Below, piece by piece: positions 6,772 through 13,574 of a stretch of DNA of 16,791 bases. This DNA comes from Roseovarius sp. Its GTDB lineage: Bacteria; Pseudomonadota; Alphaproteobacteria; Rhodobacterales; Rhodobacteraceae. Every line of letters starts with the position of its first letter. Position 1 is the first letter of the stretch. Location of the stretch: NCBI GenBank assembly GCA_021767845.1, contig JAASSQ010000034.1:1-16791 (forward strand), given 5' to 3'. A model generated the notes under the pieces. It searched no databases and was not told the origin of the DNA. It saw only the letters and a program-made list of their open reading frames with translations. A program made the position numbers and the translations under genes.

Positions 6772-6793
6772 GGAATGCCGACCACGGCATTTC
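6772..6793 (+). repeat. Leader hairpin/operator-like palindrome upstream of the fasciclin gene
   Basis: AATGCCG (6774-6780), loop ACCA, CGGCATT (6785-6791); the stem extends to 9 pairs with one G-T wobble. It ends 17 bases before the ribosome-binding site, so it could be a regulator-binding palindrome or a 5'-leader hairpin. Confidence 0.45.
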
Positions 6794-6822
6794 ATCTGCA
6801 CCCAGGCACAGGAGGACATACC

Positions 6823-7311
6823 ATGCTTCGCAGAACCTACCTCGCACTTACCGCATCCGCGGCCCTCGTGATGGCCGGCCCGGCGCTGGCCGGCGACGGC
6901 ATGAAAAAGGACATCGTCGATACCGCCGTCGCGGCCGGCAGCTTCGAGACGCTCGTCGCGGCCGTGCAGGCCGCGGGCCTTGTCGAAACGCTCAAGGGCG
7001 AAGGCCCCTTCACCGTCTTCGCCCCCACCGACGAGGCCTTCGCCGCCCTGCCCGACGGCACCGTCGAAGACCTGCTCAAGCCCGAGAACAAGGACCAGCT
7101 CACCGCGATCCTCACCTACCACGTGGTGCCGGGCAAGGTGATGTCGGGCGATCTGAGCAACAACATGATGGCCGCCACCGTTCAGGGCGGCGAAGTCACC
7201 ATCATGACCGATGGCGGTGTCACGGTGGACGGCGCCAACGTGGTGCAGGCCGACATCGAAACCTCGAACGGCGTGATCCACGTGATCGACGGCGTCATCA
7301 TGCCCAAGTAA
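6823..7311 (+). CDS. Secreted fasciclin (FAS1)-domain protein
   Basis: This 162-residue protein consists of a signal peptide (MLRRTYLALTASAALVM, likely cut after PALA near residue 23) and a single FAS1 domain. The FAS1 signatures are clear: the H1-type motif FTVFAPTDEAFAALP, then TYHVVPGKV, and the C-terminal NGVIHVIDGVIMPK. Such single-domain proteins are periplasmic or released, and are linked to adhesion or matrix binding in other bacteria; the exact partner here is unknown. The start is supported by GGAGG (6811-6815) 7 bases upstream. The gene stands alone between a hairpin-bearing leader and a strong bidirectional terminator. A matrix or glycan-binding role would suit the neighbouring polysaccharide genes, but this is inference. 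Confidence 0.9.
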   Translation: MLRRTYLALTASAALVMAGPALAGDGMKKDIVDTAVAAGSFETLVAAVQAAGLVETLKGEGPFTVFAPTDEAFAALPDGTVEDLLKPENKDQLTAILTYHVVPGKVMSGDLSNNMMAATVQGGEVTIMTDGGVTVDGANVVQADIETSNGVIHVIDGVIMPK

Positions 7312-7322
7312 GCACCCAAGAC

Positions 7323-7359
7323 AAGACTACCGGGGCGGCGGCGCCCGCTCCGGTATCTT
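7323..7359. terminator. Bidirectional terminator between convergent genes
   Basis: TACCGG (7328-7333) pairs with CCGGTA (7350-7355). The stem continues inward through a G-T pair and GCGG/CCGC around a 6-base loop, and outward through AAGA (7323-7326)/TCTT (7356-7359) with one bulged base. It fills the 54-bp gap between two genes that end facing each other, with purines on one side and a short pyrimidine tract on the other. Confidence 0.65.
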
Positions 7360-7365
7360 CCGGCG

Positions 7366-8310
7366 TCAGTCAAACAGCTCGAGGATATCGTTCATCTCTT
7401 CGGCAACGCGCCTGGGCGATGACATCTCGCGCAAATACGCCAGCCGCTCCTCGGCCTCGGCCCACGCGGACGTCCCGAACATGGCTTCGGCCCGGTCCAG
7501 GGCGTTCACGATGGCGGAGTCCTCCGCGCTCTCCAGAAGAAAAGGGTAATCCGCGCCAAGATAGTGCAGCGCGTCGTCCGTATCGCGCGCGGTCATCACA
7601 TGCGCGCCCATGGCGGCAGCGGTGAACCCCTTGGTAAAGGGCTTGGCCATCCGTTTACGATCGACGTCGGGTGCGAGGGCGCGGACACAGTAGTGGATGT
7701 TGAAATCGCGCAGCGCGTCGAAAACCTCGGCGATGTCCGCATCCCGCGTGTATTGCAGCACCTCCACCTTGCGCCGAGCCGCCGCCGGCAAATAGAGATT
7801 TGCCGGGTTGCCCAGGTATCCCACCCGCACCGCCTGCCCCTGCCTGCAGCGCACCCCTGCGAGACGAGGATCGGCATGGTGGGTCAGGTGCATCACCTTC
7901 GCCTGCGCACCGGCGCTCCCGGCCCGCGCCAGCACATCGCCCAGCAAGCGGCAGCCCGCATGGGACGCACCGATATGCACATCCGCGCGGCTGGAAAACG
8001 CCGCTTCGACATCCGCATCGACATAGTCGATACAAACGCCGCGCGCATGGTGGCGCAAAAGCTCCATGCCTTCTTCCCCGAATTGCGCCGCGGTTCCCTT
8101 CAGAAGGACCACGACGCAATCCCGCAGCGCCCTGCACGATTTCACCAAGGCAACGGGATTGCGGATCGGTCTTTGCGCGACGACATCGAACCTGTATTCG
8201 TCGCCCAGGTATTGTCGGCAGATCGCGGCCAACTGGTCGCACCGCATGATCTTCGAGCCGGACCCGCCAAGGCCCTTGCGATGCAGAAAAACAACCCGTT
8301 TCACCATCAT
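7366..8310 (-). CDS. Putative GT-B-like glycosyltransferase
   Basis: This 314-residue cytosolic protein has no signal peptide or membrane helix. Residues about 5-130 form alternating strands and helices (VVFLHRKG, CVVVLLKG, GVCIDYVD, DVHIGASH). A second domain begins near VGYLGNP (163-169) and contains KPFTKGFTAAAMGAHVM (223-239), which resembles the donor-binding C-terminal domain of GT-B enzymes, where a Gly/Ala-rich helix start contacts the nucleotide-sugar. No family name can be assigned with confidence. The start is uncertain: two adjacent ATGs (8310 and 8307) fit the N-terminal strand, but only a weak, distant AAGGG lies upstream. It is convergent with the fasciclin gene and divergent from the sulfotransferase-like gene. 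A polysaccharide role is inferred from context. Confidence 0.75.
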   Translation of the reverse strand: MMVKRVVFLHRKGLGGSGSKIMRCDQLAAICRQYLGDEYRFDVVAQRPIRNPVALVKSCRALRDCVVVLLKGTAAQFGEEGMELLRHHARGVCIDYVDADVEAAFSSRADVHIGASHAGCRLLGDVLARAGSAGAQAKVMHLTHHADPRLAGVRCRQGQAVRVGYLGNPANLYLPAAARRKVEVLQYTRDADIAEVFDALRDFNIHYCVRALAPDVDRKRMAKPFTKGFTAAAMGAHVMTARDTDDALHYLGADYPFLLESAEDSAIVNALDRAEAMFGTSAWAEAEERLAYLREMSSPRRVAEEMNDILELFD

Positions 8311-8455
8311 CCCGATCCGTGTGGCACCCTTCCTCGCCGAACAGCCCCGCTTTTGCACAGCGCGGGCGGAATTGCCACAAGAACATGCGGTCAATGACGC
8401 GTGGCTTTTGCCTCTGGCCTTGACCCGGGCTCTGCGTCATAGACTGTGCCCAGCC

Positions 8456-8473
8456 GGCAGGCCCATGCCTGCC
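8456..8473 (+). repeat. Leader hairpin upstream of the sulfotransferase-like gene
   Basis: GGCAGGC (8456-8462), loop CCAT, GCCTGCC (8467-8473) is a perfect 7-bp stem. It ends 35 bases before the start codon, within the 198-bp divergent spacer. It may be a regulator-binding palindrome or a 5'-leader structure. Confidence 0.4.
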
Positions 8474-8508
8474 CCGCGTGATTGTGATGGATTGAAGAAA
8501 GGGCCGGG

Positions 8509-9501
8509 ATGCTCTGGATTCATATCGGGATGCCCAAGACCGGCACGACGGCCCTGCAGGGGTTCTTGCACGCCAACGCGCCCCTTCTGGCCAAGCACGG
8601 CATCCACTACATGACCACCGGCCGCGACCGCGGAACGGGCACGGCGCGGCTGATTTCCCACAATTCCATCGCGATGGACATGATCCGGGGCTGGCGCGAC
8701 GCACCCGCCGGACAATCCGAGGCCTTCCGCGCTGAACTCGCCGCCCACGACGCCGATCATTGCCTCTTGTCCAGCGAGATGTTCTTCGGCCGCGACCTCG
8801 CCCCGCTCAACGATCACGTCCTGCCGGGCCTCGATGCCCCGCTGCGCGTGCTCGTCTACCTGCGCCGTTTCGATGACTTCATCGAGGCCGACTACAAACA
8901 GCGCGCCAAGAACGGCAAGAAAACCGGCCGCGTCGCCGATTTCGTCGCGCAGCGCCTCGACCGGATCGAGAGCGACCCGCATTACATGAATTTCGCCGCC
9001 GAATTCGAACGCATTCGCGCAGCCTTGCCCGGGGCCGAGATCGTGCCGCGGCTCTACCTGCGCGACGAGCTGGCGGGCCGCAATGTCATCACCGACTGCC
9101 TGTCGGTCCTCGGTGTGCCGCCCGATGAAATCACTCTGCCCGACACCGCCGCCAACCGCACGCTGTCGCGGCTGGCCAGCGAGGCGCTCGGGATGTTCGG
9201 CGCCAAGGCGGGGTTCGACGCCAAGCGCCGCCGTCGGCTCGGCCGCGCATTGCAGTCCGCGAACGACCCCCGGCTCTTCGCCTCGGGCGACGTGCTGACA
9301 GATGCCGAGCGCGCCCGGATCAACGACATTTGCGAGGCGCGCAACACCGAAATGCGCAAAGCGTTCTTTCCCGAAAGGGAACGCCTGTTTCCGGTGGCCA
9401 CCCCGAAGCCGGACGCCCCGCAGCGCGGTCATCCCGACGAACTGGCCGAGTTTCAATACGCAACGGCGGCGATCCTGCGCCTGATCGCGGCCGGCCGCTG
9501 A
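8509..9501 (+). CDS. Sulfotransferase-like protein
   Basis: This 330-residue cytosolic protein starts directly with a strand and the loop GMPKTGTT (residues 7-14), the 5'-phosphosulfate (PAPS) binding signature of sulfotransferases. The second landmark, the 3'-phosphate-binding segment, corresponds to VLVYLRRFDDFIEADYKQ (114-131). Its arginines are kept, but the usual serine position appears to be Ala126, so activity is likely but not certain. Such enzymes move sulfate from PAPS to a hydroxyl of a sugar or other acceptor. The start is set by GAAAGGG (8497-8503), 5 bases upstream of the ATG, and by the N-terminal position of the binding loop. It is convergent with the fucosyltransferase-like gene (18-bp gap). 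A glycan acceptor is inferred from neighbours. Confidence 0.8.
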   Translation: MLWIHIGMPKTGTTALQGFLHANAPLLAKHGIHYMTTGRDRGTGTARLISHNSIAMDMIRGWRDAPAGQSEAFRAELAAHDADHCLLSSEMFFGRDLAPLNDHVLPGLDAPLRVLVYLRRFDDFIEADYKQRAKNGKKTGRVADFVAQRLDRIESDPHYMNFAAEFERIRAALPGAEIVPRLYLRDELAGRNVITDCLSVLGVPPDEITLPDTAANRTLSRLASEALGMFGAKAGFDAKRRRRLGRALQSANDPRLFASGDVLTDAERARINDICEARNTEMRKAFFPERERLFPVATPKPDAPQRGHPDELAEFQYATAAILRLIAAGR

Positions 9502-9508
9502 CCGGCCG
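9492..9508. terminator. Candidate hairpin between convergent genes
   Basis: CGGCCG (9492-9497), loop CTGAC, CGGCCG (9503-9508) spans the stop codon of the sulfotransferase-like gene. Seven T residues occur at 9528-9534, too far downstream for a canonical terminator. The same hairpin forms on the other strand for the gene ending at 9520. Confidence 0.3.
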
Positions 9509-9519
9509 ACAGGCCGCAT

Positions 9520-11529
9520 TCAGGCGATTTTTTTCAGAACCCTGTCGCGGCGGTTGCGGTATCGCTGCTGGTTCGGCGCGATTTCCGCCGCGCGCTCCAA
9601 CGCGGCGACAGCGGCCTCGGCATCGCCCGCGTCCCGGCACAGATCGGCCAGGTGGGCATGTAATTCGGCGGTGCTGTCATCCATCGCACAGGCGGCCTCG
9701 TGACAGGCCCGGGCCGCCGTGGCATCGCCGGCCGCCTCGTGGATCAGCCCCGTCAGGAAATGCCAGAAGGCATGATCGGGCGCACAGGCGCGGGCGTGCT
9801 CCACCTCGGCCAGCGCCCCGGCGTGATCGCCCAGCACCATCAGGAACTCGGCCTGCCGCTTTCGTGCCATGGGGTCGTCGGGCGCGGCCTCGATCGCGCC
9901 CGCGTTCATCTCCAGCGCCCGTTCCGGCCGCCCCATCCGCGCCTCCAGAAGCGCCCCGAAGCTGAACGGCCCCGCGCCGGGCACGCCGCCGTGATGCTCG
10001 GCCAGCCGCGCCTGCATCTTCTGCAGTTCGTGCGGCGCGTTCAGCAGGCGGTCGGTCTTGCCGTCCATGGCAAACCACGGCCACTCGATCGCGATCGTGG
10101 ACAGGTCCGACGCCCGGCGCCGCAGGATCTTGTTCTGCTGCACGACGATATTCGTCTGCTGGTATCGCACCGGCAGCACCAGCAACGTGTCGCGGTCGAA
10201 CGGCAGCGTCGCACCGGGCCGCAAGCGCCGCCGCTTGATCATGAAGGTGCCGATCACAGTGATGTCGGGCAGCATCGGCTTTTGCCAGAACGCCCTCAGG
10301 AACGACCGCCGCGCGCGCTTGCGCCGCCCCAACGCCCCGAGGATATGGGCCCGCACCGCCAACCCCGAAATATAGTTCTCCTGCCATTGGTGCGGGTCGG
10401 CCAGCGCCCGCTCGATATGGGTCAGCGCCTCGTCCCACTTGCTCAGGTAGATGCCGTTGATCGCGTGCGCCAGCGGCAGGAAGGCATTGTCCGCGCCCGC
10501 ATCAAGGATCGCCTGCCCGATCTCCCAGGCCTCCTGCTCGCGCCCGGTTTCCTGCAGGCGGCGGGCCAGCTTGACAAAGACATGCGCCGCCTCGCTCGGG
10601 GTGATGAATTCACCCGGCCCTTTGCGGAACCGCTCAAGCACCCGGTCATAGGCGCGGTCGCGCTCCTCGACCGTCATCACCTCGTGAAAGCACTTGCGCT
10701 CCTGTCCGCTCAGCCGCGCCGCCGCGCGGCTGAAGGCACTGATCGGCGGGGCCACGATTTCCGACGCGCGCGACATCGCGAATAGCTCCAGGAAGTCGCG
10801 TTGCACCGGCTTGCAGTCCGACAGGTCCACCAGATCGTCGATGCTGCCCACCTGCGGATGCGCGGTGGTGAAGCGCGCGATACTCTCGGGCTGGTCGGAA
10901 AACACCAATGCCCCTGCGTCCGCGTTCTTTTCCAGGTAGGCCGAGTAAAGCTCGTCGGGCTCGATCTTGGCGGGCCATTCCTTGTGCTTCCACGGATCCT
11001 CGTTCAGGATGTCTCCGCGCCGGATGTGATAGGCGATCGTGCGCCCGCCGCCCCGCGCCTCCATCGCCGCCTCGATCCGGGCGATATGGCCCGCCACGAC
11101 CGGGTTGAACCCGATCCGCGAGATGAAGCCGCGAAACCGCCCGCGCAGATCGCCGCCATCCTCCCAGGGGAATTCGACGATCTCGAACCCCTCGTCCAGC
11201 ACCACGTGACCGCCATTTGCCAGGTGCGCCTCCAACGCCTCGGGGCCGGTGTCGTTGGCAAAGGCCCAAAGCGGTTTCGTGATGGGGTCAAGCGCCTCGA
11301 ACTCGGCGTTGTCGATGAAGTGCCGGTCGATGAATTCGGTGCTGAACAGGTCCGCCGGGGTGTCCAGCTTGGGCGCCATCGCGCCGCGCGGAAACCAGTT
11401 GATGCGGAAATCGGCGCCGTAATCCTCCGCCAGACGGATCGCGTTCAGCATCATCAGAAGCCGCGCCCCAAGCTGGTCTTTCCTCACCCCGATGAAAAGC
11501 CCGCGCCCGGACGCTTCGCTTGCCGACAT
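9520..11529 (-). CDS. Fucosyltransferase-like (HxRRGD) protein with TPR repeats
   Basis: In this 669-residue protein, residues about 9-290 resemble GT-B fucosyltransferases of the GT11/GT23/O-fucosyltransferase type: an N-terminal QLGARLLMMLNAIRLAEDYG helix, the donor-binding motif His168-Ile-Arg-Arg-Gly-Asp173, VFSDQPES (209-216), and the acidic/Ser segment DFLELFAMSRASEIVAPPIS (245-264). In known members the Arg of HxRRGD contacts GDP-fucose. TPR-like helical hairpins follow at about 313-416 and 522-654, separated by a segment of unknown fold (about 420-515). There are no membrane helices. The start is at MSASEASGRG, with AAGGTGG (11534-11540) 4 bases upstream and a good promoter behind it. 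With gmd and fcl in the same window, GDP-L-fucose is the obvious donor (inference). The TPRs may bind a protein acceptor or assembly partner. Confidence 0.78.
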   Translation of the reverse strand: MSASEASGRGLFIGVRKDQLGARLLMMLNAIRLAEDYGADFRINWFPRGAMAPKLDTPADLFSTEFIDRHFIDNAEFEALDPITKPLWAFANDTGPEALEAHLANGGHVVLDEGFEIVEFPWEDGGDLRGRFRGFISRIGFNPVVAGHIARIEAAMEARGGGRTIAYHIRRGDILNEDPWKHKEWPAKIEPDELYSAYLEKNADAGALVFSDQPESIARFTTAHPQVGSIDDLVDLSDCKPVQRDFLELFAMSRASEIVAPPISAFSRAAARLSGQERKCFHEVMTVEERDRAYDRVLERFRKGPGEFITPSEAAHVFVKLARRLQETGREQEAWEIGQAILDAGADNAFLPLAHAINGIYLSKWDEALTHIERALADPHQWQENYISGLAVRAHILGALGRRKRARRSFLRAFWQKPMLPDITVIGTFMIKRRRLRPGATLPFDRDTLLVLPVRYQQTNIVVQQNKILRRRASDLSTIAIEWPWFAMDGKTDRLLNAPHELQKMQARLAEHHGGVPGAGPFSFGALLEARMGRPERALEMNAGAIEAAPDDPMARKRQAEFLMVLGDHAGALAEVEHARACAPDHAFWHFLTGLIHEAAGDATAARACHEAACAMDDSTAELHAHLADLCRDAGDAEAAVAALERAAEIAPNQQRYRNRRDRVLKKIA

Positions 11530-11557
11530 AAAACCACCTTTTCCAGACAAGGGAAAA

Positions 11558-11585
11558 TTTATACACTGACGCCTAATAGTGACAA
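11558..11585 (-). promoter_or_regulatory. Sigma-70-type promoter of the fucosyltransferase/TPR gene
   Basis: On the minus strand, TTGTCA (11585-11580) and TATAAA (11563-11558) are separated by 16 bases, each matching the consensus at 5 of 6 positions. Transcription would start near 11551, leaving a 22-base leader with the AAGGTGG ribosome-binding site. The element lies in a short AT-rich island of an otherwise GC-rich divergent spacer. Confidence 0.6.
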
Positions 11586-11627
11586 GCGATCCCCGGTCCG
11601 GGCAAGCGCGAAGAGGTGATCGAGTAC

Positions 11628-13574
11628 ATGACGGCCAGTCCCAAACTGTTGCTGGGGTCTTTCCTCCGCGAAGAAGGCTCGGACTTTCTGGAATGGCTCG
11701 CCTATCACCGGGCGATCGGCGCAAGCGATATCCATATCTTCGTTGACCGCAAGTCCGCCCGCAACAGCCCGCTGCTCGATGCGCTTGCCGCCGCCGGGGC
11801 GATCACGCTGCATCCCGTGGCCACCGATCCCGACATCGCGGAGGAGGACCGCAATTCCGCCCTGCGCCTGGCCGCGTTCGAGGCCAGGGAGACCGGCGGC
11901 TACGGGCTCTATCTGGCGCGGGACGAGTATTTCAGGATCAACAGCACGGCGAAAACCGTGCAAGCGCTGATGCGCTCCAGCGGCGGGGCCGATGTGCTCA
12001 GCGCGCCGGTGCATGTCTTCGGGTCGGGCGGCGCGGTCGCGCATGTGCCCGGCCCGGTGCTGCAGACCGCCACCAAGCGCGCGCCCCTGCCCGATGCGTC
12101 CGCGGGCACCGGCCCGGATTGCGAATTGCGCAGCGTCGTGCGCCTCGGCCGCTTTGCAGCCCGCACCCCCGAGGGTCCGACCGGCCCTGCAAGCGGCGGC
12201 GCGGTCAAGTGGGTAAATGGCGACGGGGCGCCGATGCCCGAACCACACAGCCGCGTGGCCTGGATGAACACGCCCGGCGCCGTGGGCACCGCGCGCGCCG
12301 CGATCCTGAAGCTGCCCGCGCCGTCGGTCGAAACCTTCCTTCTGCGCCTTTCCAGCCTGCCCGAGAAACAGCGCCCCGATGCCGAGGCGTTGGCGGCCCG
12401 GCTCGACACGCTGGCCGCCATGACCGATCCCGACACCGGCCTTGCGGGGTGGTCCGAGGCTATCGCCGACGAGATCCGCACGCTTCTGGACCTTCCCGGT
12501 GTCGCCGATGCGCAGGCCCGGTTGCGCCAGCTCGAAAGCGAACGGATCGAGGCGCTGCGCAGGGAGCCTTCCGATATCGGCCGGCTGCTGGCCGCGGCGT
12601 CCGGCAACGCCCCGCCGCCAGAGCCCGCGGCACCGGAACCGCCCGCACCGACCGCCGCGATCCCCACGCCCGAACCCGAGGCCCGGGCAGATGACGCGCC
12701 CGACGCTCCGCAGGGCACGGCCGCGACCGCCCTGCCGGCCTGGTTCGCCGAAATCCATACCGGCGGCGACAACGAGGGCTTCTACACACGGCTCAGGAAC
12801 CACGCGGTCATGTGCATCCGCCGCGACGATGCGCGCCTGGTGGTCACTTTCGACAATCTCTCGAACGTCAACGACCTGTCGCCCGACCGCGAACCCTGGG
12901 CCTACAGGTTCGTGCGCGCCAACGGCTGCTCGCACCTCTCGGTCATGGCCCGCCGCAAGGACTGGTATCGCGACCCGCAACTGATCGCCCATCTTGAAAA
13001 GCTCGCCTCCGACGGGTTTTTCCGCCAGTTCGGCAAGGTCTTCCTGACCGGCACCTCGATGGGCGGTTTCGCCGCGCTCGCCTTCGCCTCGCTTGCGCCG
13101 GGGGCCACCGTCATCAGCTTCAATCCCCAGACCACGCTCGACGAGAACCTCGTCCCCTGGGAAACGCGCTTCCGCATCGGACGGCGGCGCGACTGGTCGC
13201 TGCCCTACAGCGACTGCGCGTTCGAAATCGACGACATCGAAAAGGCGTTCGTGTTCTACGATCCGTTCTTCGAACCCGACCGCCGCCATGTCGAACGGCT
13301 GGAGGGCGACAACCTGATCCGGCTCAAGACGTGGTGCTCGGGTCATTTCTCACCCGTATTCCTGCGCCGCGCGGAGCTTCTCAAGCCGGTGATGCAACAC
13401 GCGCTCGACGATACGCTGACGCCACAGGTGTTCTACAAGATGTTTCGCGAACGCCGCCTGTTGCCGTGGTACCGCAAGGCCCTGCAATCCAACCTCGAGG
13501 AACGCGGGCACAGCGCACTGGCCAAACGGGTGGCCCCCGCCTTCCGCAAGCTGAAACGACAGGCCGCCGAATGA
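11628..13574 (+). CDS. Degenerate GT-A (PF13704-like) domain fused to an alpha/beta hydrolase
   Basis: This is a 648-residue protein. Residues about 5-245 align by eye with the two intact glycosyltransferases downstream (FLEWLAYHRAIGASDIHIF; VNGDGAPMPEP), but key positions are lost: the NDCxDG motif is VDRKSAR, the I-D-A-D-E motif is L-A-R-D-E (97-100), and the NHY element is replaced by LKL. A Pro/Ala-rich linker (about 327-367) leads to a hydrolase domain with the nucleophile elbow GTS477MGG, likely acid Asp545 or Asp551, and His573 in CSGHFSP. An esterase or deacylase acting on glycan is plausible but unproven. The ATG was chosen over an in-frame GTG 12 bases earlier, because the AAGAGG ribosome-binding sequence (11611-11616) overlaps that GTG. 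It is the first gene of a four-gene operon; its stop overlaps the next start (ATGA). Confidence 0.82.
   Translation: MTASPKLLLGSFLREEGSDFLEWLAYHRAIGASDIHIFVDRKSARNSPLLDALAAAGAITLHPVATDPDIAEEDRNSALRLAAFEARETGGYGLYLARDEYFRINSTAKTVQALMRSSGGADVLSAPVHVFGSGGAVAHVPGPVLQTATKRAPLPDASAGTGPDCELRSVVRLGRFAARTPEGPTGPASGGAVKWVNGDGAPMPEPHSRVAWMNTPGAVGTARAAILKLPAPSVETFLLRLSSLPEKQRPDAEALAARLDTLAAMTDPDTGLAGWSEAIADEIRTLLDLPGVADAQARLRQLESERIEALRREPSDIGRLLAAASGNAPPPEPAAPEPPAPTAAIPTPEPEARADDAPDAPQGTAATALPAWFAEIHTGGDNEGFYTRLRNHAVMCIRRDDARLVVTFDNLSNVNDLSPDREPWAYRFVRANGCSHLSVMARRKDWYRDPQLIAHLEKLASDGFFRQFGKVFLTGTSMGGFAALAFASLAPGATVISFNPQTTLDENLVPWETRFRIGRRRDWSLPYSDCAFEIDDIEKAFVFYDPFFEPDRRHVERLEGDNLIRLKTWCSGHFSPVFLRRAELLKPVMQHALDDTLTPQVFYKMFRERRLLPWYRKALQSNLEERGHSALAKRVAPAFRKLKRQAAE

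Noticed and set aside
8420..8445. TTGACC and TAGACT as a sigma-70 promoter for the sulfotransferase-like gene.
   Set aside because: The hexamers are only 14 bases apart, shorter than the 16-18 needed.
9677..10438. A 253-codon minus-strand frame inside the fucosyltransferase/TPR gene.
   Set aside because: It is an alternate frame of the same strand, without a ribosome-binding site and with Arg/Ala/Gly-rich sequence. The TPR reading frame is the real one.
11559..13346. A 595-codon open frame on the minus strand.
   Set aside because: It is the antisense shadow of the fusion gene at 11628-13574, which has clear domains and catalytic motifs. The shadow has low-complexity Gly/Arg-rich sequence and no ribosome-binding site.
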